Of a stretch of 64,000 nucleotides of DNA, positions 15,699 to 24,833 are shown piece by piece (within the stretch, counting starts at the first letter, position 1; the number at the start of each line of letters is the position of its first letter). Location of the stretch: assembly GCF_003851045.1 (NCBI RefSeq), contig NZ_BFBX01000016.1, positions 125,506 through 189,505 of the forward strand, in the 5' to 3' direction. A program made the position numbers and the translations under genes. Under the pieces are notes generated by a model. The model was not told the origin of the DNA, searched no databases, and saw only the letters and a program-made list of their open reading frames with translations. The DNA is from Paenibacillus sp. 598K. Its GTDB lineage: Bacteria > Bacillota > Bacilli > Paenibacillales > Paenibacillaceae.

Positions 15699-16790
15699 CT
15701 AGCCGTTGGAGGCTTGGAACTCTTTCATGAACTCCGCAAGCGCCCGGCAACTCTCGAGCGGCACGGCATTGTACGTCGATGCCCGAAGACCGCCTACATC
15801 GCGATGCCCCTTCAAGCCGACGAAGCCTTGCGCCTCCGACTCCTTGATGAACCGTTTCTCGAGCTCCGCATCATGGATACGGAACGTAATGTTCATCGTC
15901 GATCTGCTAGCCGCCTGCGCCACACCGCGATAGAAGCCGCCGCTCTGGTCGATAGCGTCATAGATCAGCTTCGTCTTGTCGCGGTTATATTGGTCGATCT
16001 GGGCGATGCCGCCGCGCGCTTCGATCCACTCCAGCATCAGCTTCACCATATAGACGGAGAACGAAGGCGGCGTGTTGTAGAGCGAGTTCGCTTTGATATG
16101 CGTATCATAACGCAGCATCGCAGGCAGATGCTTCGGACTGTCGACAGCTACATCGTCACGGATGATGACCAGCGTCACGCCCGAAGGGCCGAGGTTTTTC
16201 TGCGCGCCGGCGTAGATCAGACCAAACTGGCTGACGTCGACAGGACGCGACAGGATATCGCTCGACATATCCGCGACCAGTGTCGCATGATCGGCGACAT
16301 TGGGATATGCGCCGAATTGCGTGCCCTCGATCGTCTCATTGGAGGTGATGTGCAGGTAAGCAGCCTCCGCAGGCACCTCGATGTCGCTTAAGCTTGGAAT
16401 TCGGGTGTAGCTGTCACTCTCCGACGAAGCGGCAATTGCCGTCTCGCCGAATAATTGCGCTTCTTTCAACGCTTTTTTGGACCAGCTGCCCGTCATCACA
16501 TAAGCGCCTGCACGACCCGGCTGGAGCAGATTCATCGGCACCATCGCGAACTGTGTGCTAGCCCCGCCCTGCAGGAAGAGCACATGATAATTGTCGGGAA
16601 TCCCGTACAGTCTACGCAACAGAGTCTGCGCATCGTTGTTGACTTGCTCATATGCCGCGCTGCGATGCGACATCTCCATGATCGACATACCCGCACCTTC
16701 ATAGTCAACAAATTGCTGCTGCGCACGCTCCAGTACTTCAAGCGGCAGCGCAGCCGGCCCCGCATTAAAATTAAACGCCCGTTTGGTCAC
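15699..16790 (-). CDS. serC: Phosphoserine aminotransferase
   Basis: Converts 3-phosphohydroxypyruvate and glutamate to phosphoserine in serine biosynthesis (and a related step in pyridoxal phosphate synthesis). The 363-residue product begins AFNFNAGPAALPLEVLE, the SerC signature. It shows SIMEMSHRSAAYEQV near 36, LQGGASTQFAMVPMNLL around 75, the PLP-binding Lys in IYAGAQKNLGPSGVTLVI, and a C-terminal GLKGHRDVGGLRASTYNAVP phosphate-binding stretch. Length equals the family. It stands alone downstream of glnA, separated from it by the glnA terminator; no serA or serB is adjacent. Confidence 0.95.
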   Translation of the reverse strand: MTKRAFNFNAGPAALPLEVLERAQQQFVDYEGAGMSIMEMSHRSAAYEQVNNDAQTLLRRLYGIPDNYHVLFLQGGASTQFAMVPMNLLQPGRAGAYVMTGSWSKKALKEAQLFGETAIAASSESDSYTRIPSLSDIEVPAEAAYLHITSNETIEGTQFGAYPNVADHATLVADMSSDILSRPVDVSQFGLIYAGAQKNLGPSGVTLVIIRDDVAVDSPKHLPAMLRYDTHIKANSLYNTPPSFSVYMVKLMLEWIEARGGIAQIDQYNRDKTKLIYDAIDQSGGFYRGVAQAASRSTMNITFRIHDAELEKRFIKESEAQGFVGLKGHRDVGGLRASTYNAVPLESCRALAEFMKEFQASNG

Positions 16791-16913
16791 CGTTCTCCAC
16801 CTCTATCTTCCTCTATATTGTATCTATGTACACTATCGATAATCATAGCAAGTTTGGCCCCGAGCTTCAAGCCCCCAACCGCCGAAGAAGCTCGCGGCTT
16901 CGCCCGGAAGCAA

Positions 16914-16943
16914 GAAAAAGCGACTCCCGTCGTCAGGAGTCGC
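16914..16943 (-). terminator. Terminator of glnA
   Basis: GCGACTCC and GGGAGTCGC stem around a TGACGAC loop, followed on the minus strand by TTTTTC. Lies 29 nt after the glnA stop. Confidence 0.85.
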
Positions 16944-16971
16944 CATCCCTGTATAATAAAGATAAGTTCGA

Positions 16972-18396
16972 TTAGCAACCAAAGTAGAGGCTGTACTCGT
17001 GCGGATGAACGCGGATCGATACCGCTTTGGCTTCATCGCGCTTGAATGCCACGTAGTTAGCGATGAAGTCTGGCGAGAATACGCCGCCTTCAGTCAAGAA
17101 CTCGGAGTCAGCTTCCAGAGCGTCCAGCGCTTCGTCCAGCGTTGCAGGCACGCTGCGGATTTCGCTCTTCTCTTCATCGGAGAGCTCATAGATGTTTTTG
17201 TCGAATGGACCATAGCCCAGTTCCTTTGGATCCAGCTTGCGCTTGATGCCGTCCAGACCAGCCATCAGCATAGCTGCGAATGCCAGATAAGGGTTAGCCG
17301 TGGAGTCAGGCGTACGGAACTCGATGCGACAGCCTTTTGGCGTAACAGCAGCGATCGGAATACGAACCGCAGCAGAACGGTTGCCTTTGGAGAAGACCAG
17401 GTTCACTGGCGCTTCGTAGCCAGGTACAAGACGTTTGAAGGAGTTGGTGCTTGGGTTGGTCAGCGCGATCAGAGCAGGCGCGTGGTACAGAATACCGCCG
17501 ATGTAGTTCATCGCGAGCTCGCTCAGATTAGCGTAAGCGCCTTTTTCGTAGAACAAAGGCTCGCCGTCGTTGAAGATGGAAGTGTGGACGTGCATCCCGC
17601 TGCCGTTGTCACCGAACATTGGCTTAGGCATGAAGGTTGCGACTTTGCCATACTGGCGCGCTACGTTATGCACGATGTATTTGTATTTGAGAAGGTTGTC
17701 TGCTGTTTTGGTCAGCGTGTCAAAACGGAAGTTGATCTCGCCTTGACCAGCCGTCGCCACTTCGTGGTGATGACGCTCAACGCGCAGACCGGCTTCTTGC
17801 ATCAATCGAACCATTTCGCTGCGGATGTCTTGCTGCGTATCCATTGGCGCTACCGGCACATAGCCGCCTTTGACGCCAACTTTGAAGCCCAGGTTGCCGC
17901 CTTCTTCCTTGCGGCCAGTGTTCCATGCAGCTTCTTCGGAATCTACAGCATAGAAGGATGTGTTCATCGAGCTCTCGTAACGCACGTCGTCAAAGATGAA
18001 GAACTCCGACTCAGGCGCGAAGAATGCGTCTGTGCCGACTCCGGCAGACTTGAGATACTCTTCAGCCTTATTGGCGATGCCGCGCGGGTCGCGGTCGTAA
18101 CGATCGCCTTCTGGCGTGTGGATGTTGCACATAACGTTTAATGTCGGATGATCAGTAAACGGATCGATATAGACGCTCTCGGTATCCGGCATCATGACCA
18201 TGTCGGATTCTTCAATACCGCGGAAGCCAGGGATCGAAGAACCGTCGAAGGCTACGCCTACCTCAAAAGTATCCTCTTCCACCTCGGAAGCGGGCAATGT
18301 AATGTGATGCGCGCGACCGGAAAGGTCGACGAAACGGAAATCCACGAACTGAATGCTGTTTTCTTTCAACAGGTCCAACACTTTTTGAGCTGACAT
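16972..18396 (-). CDS. glnA: Glutamine synthetase, type I-beta
   Basis: ATP-dependent condensation of ammonium with glutamate, the key step of nitrogen assimilation. At 474 residues this is longer than the ~444-residue type I-alpha enzyme usual in Bacillales. It carries the I-beta insertion (EEAAWNTGRKEEGGNLGFKV...) and Tyr403 in DKNIYELSDEEK, which lines up with the adenylylation Tyr of proteobacterial GlnA. Metal and substrate motifs are present: ESEFFIFD, HHHEVATAGQGEINFRF, MPKPMFGDNGSGMHVH and NRSAAVRIP. The ATG follows TGGAGGAAA. No glnR gene is upstream, unlike the usual glnRA operon. It has its own promoter and a GlnR-type box. No adenylyltransferase is in the window, so whether Tyr403 is modified is unknown. 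Confidence 0.95.
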   Translation of the reverse strand: MSAQKVLDLLKENSIQFVDFRFVDLSGRAHHITLPASEVEEDTFEVGVAFDGSSIPGFRGIEESDMVMMPDTESVYIDPFTDHPTLNVMCNIHTPEGDRYDRDPRGIANKAEEYLKSAGVGTDAFFAPESEFFIFDDVRYESSMNTSFYAVDSEEAAWNTGRKEEGGNLGFKVGVKGGYVPVAPMDTQQDIRSEMVRLMQEAGLRVERHHHEVATAGQGEINFRFDTLTKTADNLLKYKYIVHNVARQYGKVATFMPKPMFGDNGSGMHVHTSIFNDGEPLFYEKGAYANLSELAMNYIGGILYHAPALIALTNPSTNSFKRLVPGYEAPVNLVFSKGNRSAAVRIPIAAVTPKGCRIEFRTPDSTANPYLAFAAMLMAGLDGIKRKLDPKELGYGPFDKNIYELSDEEKSEIRSVPATLDEALDALEADSEFLTEGGVFSPDFIANYVAFKRDEAKAVSIRVHPHEYSLYFGC

Positions 18397-18474
18397 CTGA
18401 TATTTCCTCCATTTCCGAACGTTAACTTAGATTAAAACGGTTATTGTTCAACTTTCGCTTTAAACTCTGTCGTA

Positions 18475-18503
18475 ATTATAAAACGAGCGTTTCGCACCGT
18501 CAA
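18475..18503 (-). promoter_or_regulatory. SigA promoter of glnA
   Basis: On the minus strand TTGACG (18498-18503) and a perfect TATAAT (18475-18480) are separated by 17 bp, giving a start site near 18468 and a leader of about 70 nt. Confidence 0.8.
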
Positions 18504-18531
18504 TACTTATGTCAGGTATTTTTTGAGTATG

Positions 18532-18548
18532 TGTAAGCTATCCTCACA
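18532..18548. promoter_or_regulatory. GlnR/TnrA-type operator upstream of glnA
   Basis: TGTAAGCTATCCTCACA is an exact match to the consensus TGTNA-N7-TNACA recognised by GlnR and TnrA of Bacillales. It lies about 30 bp upstream of the -35 box, centred near -72. This suggests nitrogen control of glnA. Only one such box is seen; a single match to a 6-fixed-base pattern could be chance, but its position favours function. Confidence 0.6.
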
Positions 18549-18620
18549 CTTTTTATCTTTTGTTCACATTTCCGTCAAACCGAATGTTCAGGTTTGGCAA
18601 AATCGTCTTTTACAGGGCAT

Positions 18621-18660
18621 AAAAAATCGTCCCAGCCATCTTTTGGGATGGTTGGGACGA
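18621..18660 (-). terminator. Terminator of aroF
   Basis: CGTCCCAACCATCC and GGATGGCTGGGACG (one G-T pair) form a 13-14 bp stem around CAAAA/TTTTG, followed on the minus strand by ATTTTTTATG. Strong terminator just after the aroF stop. Confidence 0.88.
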
Positions 18661-18677
18661 CGTCATGTGAGCTATTT

Positions 18678-19739
18678 CTATTTTTTCCAGGCAGCAAAAG
18701 CTTCGGCAGGCGCCTTCTCGGTGTCGAAGCGACGTCCCACCAGCTCGCCCAGCTTCTCGAGATCCTTGAGCAATGCCGCAAACTGGTCCGGGAACAGCGA
18801 CTGTACGCCATCGCCGGTCATCGAATTGTCCGGATCGGTATGCATCTCGATGATGAGGCCATTGGCTCCGGCGGCCACCGATGCCTTGGACATCGGCTCG
18901 ACCAGCTCGCGGCGACCTGTGCCATGGCTCGGATCGGAAATGACCGGCAGATGGCTCAACTGCTGCAGGACCGGGATCGCTGTCAGATCGAGCGTATTGC
19001 GCGTGTATTGCTCGAAGGTGCGGATGCCTCGCTCGCATAGCATAACGTTCGGATTTCCACCTGCGAGGATGTACTCCGCCGCATTCAGGAATTCATCGTA
19101 GGTGGCGCTGAAACCGCGCTTCAGCAGGACCGGCGTCTGGATCGTGCCAAGCTTGCGCAGCAGATCGAAGTTCTGCATGTTTCGTGTGCCCACCTGAAGG
19201 ATGTCAGCGTACTCGGCGCACACATCGACGTACTCGGGCGTCATCACCTCGGTGATCGTCAGCAGACCGTGCTTCTCGCCCGCCTCGGCCATCATCGCCA
19301 GACCTTCGACGCCGACGCCCTGGAAGCTGTACGGCCCGGTACGTGGCTTGAATGCGCCGCCGCGCAGCACCTGACCGCCTGCGGCCTTAACCAGACGGGC
19401 AATCTCGTCGATCTGCTCCGGCGTCTCGACTGCGCACGGCCCGCCCATGACGACCATATGCTGGCCGCCGATCTTGACGCCCTTGATCTCGATGATCGTA
19501 TCATCAGGGTGGAAATCGCGGCTCGCCAGCTTGTAGGATTTGGAGATCTTGATGACGTTCTCCACATCCTTCATCTGACGGAGATGCTCCGCCAGCGTCG
19601 GCTCTGCCTGGCCGATGATGCCGACGACCGTGCGATCCTCGCCGCGCGAGACGTGGGCCTTGACACCTGTTTTTTCGATATAGTCAACGATTTCAACGAT
19701 TCTTTGTTCCGATACGTTTTTGTTTGTGATGACGATCAT
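18678..19739 (-). CDS. aroF: DAHP synthase (3-deoxy-7-phosphoheptulonate synthase), type I-beta
   Basis: First enzyme of the shikimate pathway: condenses phosphoenolpyruvate and erythrose 4-phosphate. The 353-residue product has an N-terminal ~70-residue ferredoxin-like (ACT-like) regulatory domain ([21 protein letters not shown]...) followed by the TIM barrel with [66 protein letters not shown] and [13 protein letters not shown], the metal and substrate motifs. In the Thermotoga enzyme this N-terminal domain mediates tyrosine feedback inhibition, so similar control is expected. AAAGGAGAG lies 7 nt before the ATG. It has its own promoter and a very unusual repeat-filled leader. Confidence 0.95.
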   Translation of the reverse strand: MIVITNKNVSEQRIVEIVDYIEKTGVKAHVSRGEDRTVVGIIGQAEPTLAEHLRQMKDVENVIKISKSYKLASRDFHPDDTIIEIKGVKIGGQHMVVMGGPCAVETPEQIDEIARLVKAAGGQVLRGGAFKPRTGPYSFQGVGVEGLAMMAEAGEKHGLLTITEVMTPEYVDVCAEYADILQVGTRNMQNFDLLRKLGTIQTPVLLKRGFSATYDEFLNAAEYILAGGNPNVMLCERGIRTFEQYTRNTLDLTAIPVLQQLSHLPVISDPSHGTGRRELVEPMSKASVAAGANGLIIEMHTDPDNSMTGDGVQSLFPDQFAALLKDLEKLGELVGRRFDTEKAPAEAFAAWKK

Positions 19740-19758
19740 GTTTATCTCTCCTTTTCTC

Positions 19759-19806
19759 GCTTCAACGCTTATCCGCTTTTAAGCTTTGGTGCTTTTATGC
19801 TTTTAA
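19759..19806 (-). repeat. Six tandem octamers (NNNNAAGC) forming the aroF 5' leader
   Basis: On the plus strand GCTT recurs at 19759, 19767, 19775, 19783, 19791 and 19799, exactly every 8 bp; the sense (minus) RNA reads six times NNNNAAGC, mostly AAAAGC. The array ends 9 nt before the ribosome site and begins about 5 nt after the predicted start of transcription, so it makes up almost the whole leader. Regular short triplet or tetramer repeats in leaders are known as sites for ring-shaped RNA-binding proteins such as TRAP; the motif and period here are different. Confidence 0.7.
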
Positions 19807-19817
19807 TCGATAAAGTA

Positions 19818-19846
19818 AATATACAAGAAAAAAAGCCCCCCGTCAA
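19818..19846 (-). promoter_or_regulatory. SigA promoter of aroF, overlapping the ispH terminator
   Basis: Minus strand TTGACG (19841-19846), 17 bp, TATATT (19818-19823). The -35 box and spacer overlap the right arm and U-run of the upstream terminator, so the end of one unit and the start of the next are fused. Confidence 0.65.
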
Positions 19847-19888
19847 CCTCTGTTTTATCGTGACCAGAGGCGGAAAGGCTTGGGGGGC
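19826..19888 (-). terminator. Terminator downstream of ispH
   Basis: GCCCCCC/GGGGGGC (7 bp) encloses an inner CCTCTG/CAGAGG stem and is followed on the minus strand by TTTTTTTC. Confidence 0.8.
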
Positions 19889-19910
19889 GTTCAGACTGCC
19901 ACCTGCCAAA

Positions 19911-20861
19911 TCAGGCGTTGGATTTCTCGCGAATCTTGGGCAGCAGCTTGTTCATATTGATCGTCCGCTTCAGCTCCCAGGTCGCCGGATCGTTCGGATC
20001 GTATTGCTCCAGGTAGTTGATCACTTCCTTCGTAATCGGCGTCGGCGTCGACGCGCCGGAAGTGACCGCGACGATCTCGATGCCCTCCAGCCACTCGCGC
20101 TTGAGCTCGCTCAGGTCGGAGATGCGATACGCAGTGACGCCGCCGATCTCTTCGGACACTTGGGCCAGTCGATTCGAGTTGTTGCTGCGCGGGTCGCCGA
20201 CGACGATGCACAGCTGGGCCTCGCTCACCTGCTCGGCAACCGCCTCCTGACGGACCTGGGTAGCCAGACAGATTTCATTGTGCACCTCGGCTGTCGGGAA
20301 TACCTCCAGCAGCCGCTTGATCAGATGCTTGACATCCCACTGGGACATCGTCGTCTGGTTCGTGATGATGATCCGGTCTGTCGACAGCTGCAGCTGCTCG
20401 ACATCCTCCAGACGCTCAATCAGATGGACGCGCTCCGGCGCGACGCCGATCGCGCCCTCCGGCTCGGGATGACCCCGCTTGCCGAGATACAGGATCTCGT
20501 AGCCTTCCGTTGTCTTCTCGCGGATCAGATCATGCGTGCGAGTGACATCGGGACAGGTCGCGTCGACGATCGTCAGCCCCTTCGCGCGGGCGCGCTCGCG
20601 CACTTCCGGCGAGACGCCGTGCGCCGTGAAGATGACGGTGCCTTTCTCGACCTGCTCGAGGATCTCCAGCCGGTTCTCCCCGTCCAGCGTGATGATGCCC
20701 TCCTGATCGAAGGACTCCGTGACATGCCGGTTGTGGACGATCATGCCCAAAATATAAATCGGTCGCGGCAAATCCAGGTTTTTGGCCGTCTGCATAGCCA
20801 GCACCATGGCATCGACGACACCGTAGCAATAACCTCTTGGCGATATCTTTAGTACCTTCAC
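19911..20861 (-). CDS. ispH: 4-hydroxy-3-methylbut-2-enyl diphosphate reductase
   Basis: Last enzyme of the non-mevalonate isoprenoid pathway; an iron-sulfur protein that makes IPP and DMAPP. The 316-residue product has the three cluster cysteines Cys12 (PRGYCYGV), Cys103 (VDATCPDV) and Cys198 (NEICLATQ), plus the substrate-binding histidine region VHNRHV, TAHGVSP and KRGHPEPEG. The TNQTT segment and the [15 protein letters not shown]-terminus are also typical. It lies only 26 nt after the histidine kinase stop, so it may be partly cotranscribed with the two-component system. Confidence 0.95.
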   Translation of the reverse strand: MKVLKISPRGYCYGVVDAMVLAMQTAKNLDLPRPIYILGMIVHNRHVTESFDQEGIITLDGENRLEILEQVEKGTVIFTAHGVSPEVRERARAKGLTIVDATCPDVTRTHDLIREKTTEGYEILYLGKRGHPEPEGAIGVAPERVHLIERLEDVEQLQLSTDRIIITNQTTMSQWDVKHLIKRLLEVFPTAEVHNEICLATQVRQEAVAEQVSEAQLCIVVGDPRSNNSNRLAQVSEEIGGVTAYRISDLSELKREWLEGIEIVAVTSGASTPTPITKEVINYLEQYDPNDPATWELKRTINMNKLLPKIREKSNA

Positions 20862-20887
20862 TGTGATTGCACCTGCTTTCTGACCGG

Positions 20888-22402
20888 TTAATCCTGCTCC
20901 CGGCCGCTGTCTTCTATTATATCGGAATCCGGCGGCCCTGCATAGGCGATCGGCAGCCAGATGACGAACGTCGTACCTTCGCCGAGGCGTGTCTTCACCT
21001 CGATCGATCCGCCATGCTCATCGATGATCCACTTGGCAATCGACAGTCCCAGACCAGTGCCAGCCGTCTTGCCGCGCGATTCATCTGCCCGGTAGAACCG
21101 TTCGAAGATATGCGGAACCTCTTCTTTGTCCAGCCCGATGCCGGTATCCTTGACGATCAGACCGGCTTGGTCGCTGACGCGGATCGCCTGTAGTTCGACA
21201 TAGCCCTCCGGCGTGTACTTAAAGGCATTTTCGATGAAGATGAAAATTAACTGACGCAAGTAATCCTCATTGCCATGGACGTGGATATCCGTAAATGTCG
21301 CGAGGCTCTCGTCCAGTCGAAGCTCAACTGTCCGCGGCAGCAATTGGGCGCGTCGGGCCACCTCCTCCACAACCGGCAGCAAGGCGACCTCGGTCTTGTC
21401 CATCTGGTATCCGGCATCCGCGCGCGCGAGCGACAGCAAGTCGCTGACGAGACGCGACATCCGCTTCGCTTCGTCGGAGATGTCGCGCATCGCTTCCATC
21501 GACAACGCCGCGCGTTCGGCGTCGATATGGATATAGGACTCACGCGCATCCCCCGGCGCTTGCAGCTGCGGCGCCCACATCTTCTCAAGCAGATCGATAT
21601 TGCCGCGGATCGTCGTCAGCGGCGTCCGCAGCTCATGCGAAGCATCGCTGACGAAGCGACGCTGCGTCTTGTACGCGCCGTCCAGCTCATTGTACGTAAT
21701 CTCCAGCCGCTCCAGCATGCCATTCAGCGTATCGGTCAGCCGCCCCATCTCGTCATTGGGCCCTTCTCTAGGGATGCGCAGAGCCAGGCTCGAGCCATTC
21801 TCGATCTGAGCGGCTGCCCGGATAACATTGTCGATCGGCTTGAGCGCCTTCCTCGCCAGGAACAATCCCGTCGTGAAAGCGGCCAGCACCAGGAACAACG
21901 ACGAGAGCGTGAGGATCGTCTGCACGTTGCGCAGTAGCGTCTCCTCGCGCTCCGTCATGGCCGCCACCTGGAGCAGGCCTACGAGCGTGCCGTCACGCAG
22001 GATCAGCGGATACTCATAGACGAGGAAGGGGAAGTTCTCGAGCCGGATCGTACGGAACACGCCCTCCCGATTTTGGATGCTTGTCGGCTCGGGGTAGGGG
22101 AATGTGATGCTCTCGAGCAGATTCCTCGTCCGGAAGCTCTGTGCCGGATTCGTATAGTTGACCACCTGGATGAAATATTCGTTCAGCTGAATCGTCGAGC
22201 GCTGACTAATATTCAGCTTGAATTTCTCGATAAAATCATAGCTCGGCTCAATGTAGATCGTATTGGCCTGCTGAATCATCCGGCTCTTCAAGCCATCATA
22301 CGTATAGTAATTGACGAAAAGGTAAATCGAAACGCCGAACACCATCAGGGTGATTGCTAGCAATCCGGAATACCATAACGTCAGCCGCAACCGGATGGAC
22401 AT
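20888..22402 (-). CDS. Membrane sensor histidine kinase of a two-component system
   Basis: A 504-residue kinase. One transmembrane helix lies at about 10-32, an extracellular sensor of ~130 residues follows, and a second helix at about 160-183 ([21 protein letters not shown]). Then come a HAMP segment, the H-box [18 protein letters not shown], an N-box [10 protein letters not shown] and G-boxes [12 protein letters not shown] and [12 protein letters not shown]. The ribosome site AAGGAGG lies in the last codons of the response regulator gene, four bases before the ATG region, so the two are coupled. Position next to an HtrA protease recalls the CssRS secretion-stress system; that link is an inference, since the sensor domain itself is not diagnostic. 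Confidence 0.9.
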   Translation of the reverse strand: MSIRLRLTLWYSGLLAITLMVFGVSIYLFVNYYTYDGLKSRMIQQANTIYIEPSYDFIEKFKLNISQRSTIQLNEYFIQVVNYTNPAQSFRTRNLLESITFPYPEPTSIQNREGVFRTIRLENFPFLVYEYPLILRDGTLVGLLQVAAMTEREETLLRNVQTILTLSSLFLVLAAFTTGLFLARKALKPIDNVIRAAAQIENGSSLALRIPREGPNDEMGRLTDTLNGMLERLEITYNELDGAYKTQRRFVSDASHELRTPLTTIRGNIDLLEKMWAPQLQAPGDARESYIHIDAERAALSMEAMRDISDEAKRMSRLVSDLLSLARADAGYQMDKTEVALLPVVEEVARRAQLLPRTVELRLDESLATFTDIHVHGNEDYLRQLIFIFIENAFKYTPEGYVELQAIRVSDQAGLIVKDTGIGLDKEEVPHIFERFYRADESRGKTAGTGLGLSIAKWIIDEHGGSIEVKTRLGEGTTFVIWLPIAYAGPPDSDIIEDSGREQD

Positions 22403-22406
22403 GCTC

Positions 22407-23099
22407 CTAGCCTCCTTCTCCTTTCAACACGTAGCCCGTGCCCCGCACGGTCTGGATGAGCCGCTTGGCGCCGCCGTCCTCGGTCTTCTGCCGCAGCATG
22501 GCGATATACACCTCGAGGACGTTGGACTCACCGCTGAAGTCATACCCCCAGATCCGCTCCATAATCGTCTCGCGCGTCAGGACACGGCGCGGATTTTGCA
22601 TAAACAGATGCAGCAGATCGAACTCCTTGGCCGTCAGCTCGACGCTGCGTCCGGAGCGGATCGCCTCGCGCGAGTCGAGATCGAGGATCAGGTCGTCGAA
22701 ATAAAGCCGGCTTCCCGGCTCCTCCAGCTTGTCCGGCTTGCGGCGCAGCAGCGCTCGCACCCGGGCGAGCAGCTCCTCGAGCGCGAACGGCTTCACCAGA
22801 TAGTCGTCAGCGCCGAGGTCCAGCCCCCGCACCCGGTCCTGAATATCGTCCTTGGCGGTCAGCATCAGGATCGGCACCGCGCTGCCGCTCTCGCGCACGC
22901 GCCGGCACACCTCCCAGCCGTCCACCTGCGGCATCATCACATCGAGCACGAGCAGATCCGGATCATGCGACAGCATCGTCTTCAGCCCCTCCAGGCCATT
23001 GCTCGCCGTCGTCACTTCATAGCCCTCAAAGGCCAAGCTGCGTCTAAGCAGCGAAGTAATCTTCTCGTCGTCATCGACGACGATAATATGTGGTCTCAC
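22407..23099 (-). CDS. OmpR-family response regulator (partner of the adjacent kinase)
   Basis: A 230-residue regulator with receiver motifs VVDDDE, phospho-acceptor Asp53 in LLVLDVMMPQVDGWE and Lys in DDYLVKPF, and a C-terminal winged helix (LTAKEFDLLHLFMQNPRRVLTRETIMERIWGYDF...NVLEVYIAMLRQKTE...IQTVRGTGYVL). Its stop is four bases from the kinase start. The HtrA-type protease gene starts on the other side of a ~150-nt gap on the same strand, making it a likely target, as CssR controls htrA/htrB in Bacillus subtilis. Confidence 0.93.
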   Translation of the reverse strand: MRPHIIVVDDDEKITSLLRRSLAFEGYEVTTASNGLEGLKTMLSHDPDLLVLDVMMPQVDGWEVCRRVRESGSAVPILMLTAKDDIQDRVRGLDLGADDYLVKPFALEELLARVRALLRRKPDKLEEPGSRLYFDDLILDLDSREAIRSGRSVELTAKEFDLLHLFMQNPRRVLTRETIMERIWGYDFSGESNVLEVYIAMLRQKTEDGGAKRLIQTVRGTGYVLKGEGG

Positions 23100-23207
23100 T
23101 CGCGTGTCCCCTTTCCTCTATCCTGCGTTTCTCCCGTCTGACTCTCATTATAGCAAGGATTAACAGACGATTCATCTGTTCCGGCTGCTGCAGCTTGACA
23201 AGTCAAG

Positions 23208-23239
23208 AGCGCAGGCCGGCCGTCGGCCGCCTGCGCTCC
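23208..23239 (-). terminator. GC-rich hairpin after the htrA-type gene
   Basis: GAGCGCAGGC and GCCTGCGCTC pair perfectly around an inner GGCC stem; the following TTGACTTG is a poor U-run, so termination may be partial and the response regulator could be read through from the protease gene. Confidence 0.5.
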
Positions 23240-23249
23240 ATGGTGAGGC

Positions 23250-24833
23250 TTATTGCGTATTTTGCTCGAATTCGTTGCGGTCACCGAGCACGACCTTCAG
23301 CTCGAGCGCACGTCCGTCACGGATGACATTCAGCGTAAGCTCGTCGCCGACCTTGCGGCTCTGGATCTGCTTAATCAGCGCATCCGTCGTAGCAACCTCA
23401 TCGCCGTTAATGCCGGTGATGACGTCGAACTGCCGGAGATCGCCTTGGTACGCCGGAGATCTGTAGTAGACGCGATTGACAAGCGCGCCCTTCGCTTCAT
23501 CCAGTCCGAGCTCCTTGGCGAAGTCATCGGTTACCGTCTGCAGCTCGGCGCCGATGAACGGGATCGGCTCCTTCGGAATCTCCTGGTTGCTCTTCAGCGT
23601 CTCCACGACTTCCTTGATCGTGCTGGTCGGGATCGCGAAGCCGATGCCTTGCGCATCTGTGCTGACGGCGGTATTGATGCCGATCACCTCGCCGCTAGTG
23701 TTCAGCAGCGGACCGCCCGAGTTGCCGGGATTGATCGATGCGTCGGTCTGCAGCAGATGCTCGTATTGTCTTACACCCTGCGAGTCCGGGATATTGATCG
23801 GCCGTTCCTTGGCGCTCAGCACGCCGACGGTGATCGTATGGTCGAAGCCGTGCGGATTGCCGATCGCAACCACCCAGTCGCCGATACTGATCGCGCTCGA
23901 GTCGCCGAGCGGCAAGGTCGGGAACGACTCCTCGCCGGTAATCTTCAATACAGCCAAGTCCAGATCATAGCTGGAGCCAAGCTTCTCGGCCTCGAACTTC
24001 TTCGGATAGCCCTGCAGCGTCACCTCGATCTTGGAGGCATCCCCGACGACATGCTCGTTGGTCAAGATATAGCCATCCTCCTCGAAGATGAAGCCGGAGC
24101 CGACGCCTGTCGGTACGGTGCTCTCGCCGCCGCCGTTATCAGGCGCAGACTGTCCTCCAAAAAACTGCCAGAACGGATCGAGATTGCGTCCACCTCGGTT
24201 GCTGTTCACATTCGTATAGGTCTCGATCTTGACAACAGCCGGGGACGCCTGCTCGAAGATCTGAGCGATATTGTTCGGTCTGGCCGTATCGAGCGCGCTG
24301 GAGACGGGAGCGGATGCCGTGCTCTCGCCGGACGCTCCTGTCGTCTGCGCCTTCGAATTGGCTGGCAACAGACCATTTCCAGTGAACCAGTTGTTGTAAT
24401 CGGCCAGCCCCATCAGTGTGCCTACGACGAGCACCCCGGCCAGGAAGGAAGCGAATATCGCACGGAACGAAGTTCCTCGCTTCTCCTTGACCTGCCAGCC
24501 GTTCTTACCTGGCGGCGTCGAGGTTACCGGCGCATAAGGGCGCGGACGCATCGGCGGCGTTATCTGGACATCCGTCTGATGCGAGGCGCCCGCCTCGAGA
24601 GGTCTGCGCCCTTCTTCCTGACCATACGCACCGTTCTGCTGCGGAGCTCCTGCATCTCCAGCCTTGAACGGACCATAGGAGTAGTAGTAGGATGGCTTTT
24701 GCTCCGTCCGGTCAGCCGTCGGGCCGGACGTCCCTGCGCGCTCCTGATCCCGTTGCTCGTCGCGCTCGCCCTCGGGGCGGTCGCCACGAAAAAAATCATC
24801 GTACGACTTTTTGTTGTTGTTGTTGTCTTCCAT
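23250..24833 (-). CDS. HtrA/DegP-type membrane-anchored serine protease with PDZ domain
   Basis: Quality-control protease acting at the outer face of the membrane. I start at the ATG at 24833 (GGGAGGTAA seven bases upstream), giving 527 residues; an open extension to 24944 has no ribosome site. The order is a long charged, Gln/Gly/Pro-rich cytoplasmic tail (1-120), one transmembrane helix (about 125-144), a linker, a trypsin-like domain with His261 (TNEHVV), Asp292 (DLDLAVLK) and Ser372 (NPGNSGGPL), and a single C-terminal PDZ domain (about 425-520). This is the layout of HtrA/HtrB of Bacillus. The two-component system directly downstream suggests secretion-stress control. Confidence 0.93.
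   Translation of the reverse strand: MEDNNNNKKSYDDFFRGDRPEGERDEQRDQERAGTSGPTADRTEQKPSYYYSYGPFKAGDAGAPQQNGAYGQEEGRRPLEAGASHQTDVQITPPMRPRPYAPVTSTPPGKNGWQVKEKRGTSFRAIFASFLAGVLVVGTLMGLADYNNWFTGNGLLPANSKAQTTGASGESTASAPVSSALDTARPNNIAQIFEQASPAVVKIETYTNVNSNRGGRNLDPFWQFFGGQSAPDNGGGESTVPTGVGSGFIFEEDGYILTNEHVVGDASKIEVTLQGYPKKFEAEKLGSSYDLDLAVLKITGEESFPTLPLGDSSAISIGDWVVAIGNPHGFDHTITVGVLSAKERPINIPDSQGVRQYEHLLQTDASINPGNSGGPLLNTSGEVIGINTAVSTDAQGIGFAIPTSTIKEVVETLKSNQEIPKEPIPFIGAELQTVTDDFAKELGLDEAKGALVNRVYYRSPAYQGDLRQFDVITGINGDEVATTDALIKQIQSRKVGDELTLNVIRDGRALELKVVLGDRNEFEQNTQ

Noticed and set aside
16999-18141. Long plus-strand frame opposite glnA
   Set aside because: Antisense shadow; glnA has full family motifs, ribosome site, promoter and terminator.
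19269-20852. 527-codon plus-strand frame opposite aroF and ispH
   Set aside because: It spans two well-supported minus-strand genes and the gap between them; codon-bias shadow in high-GC DNA.
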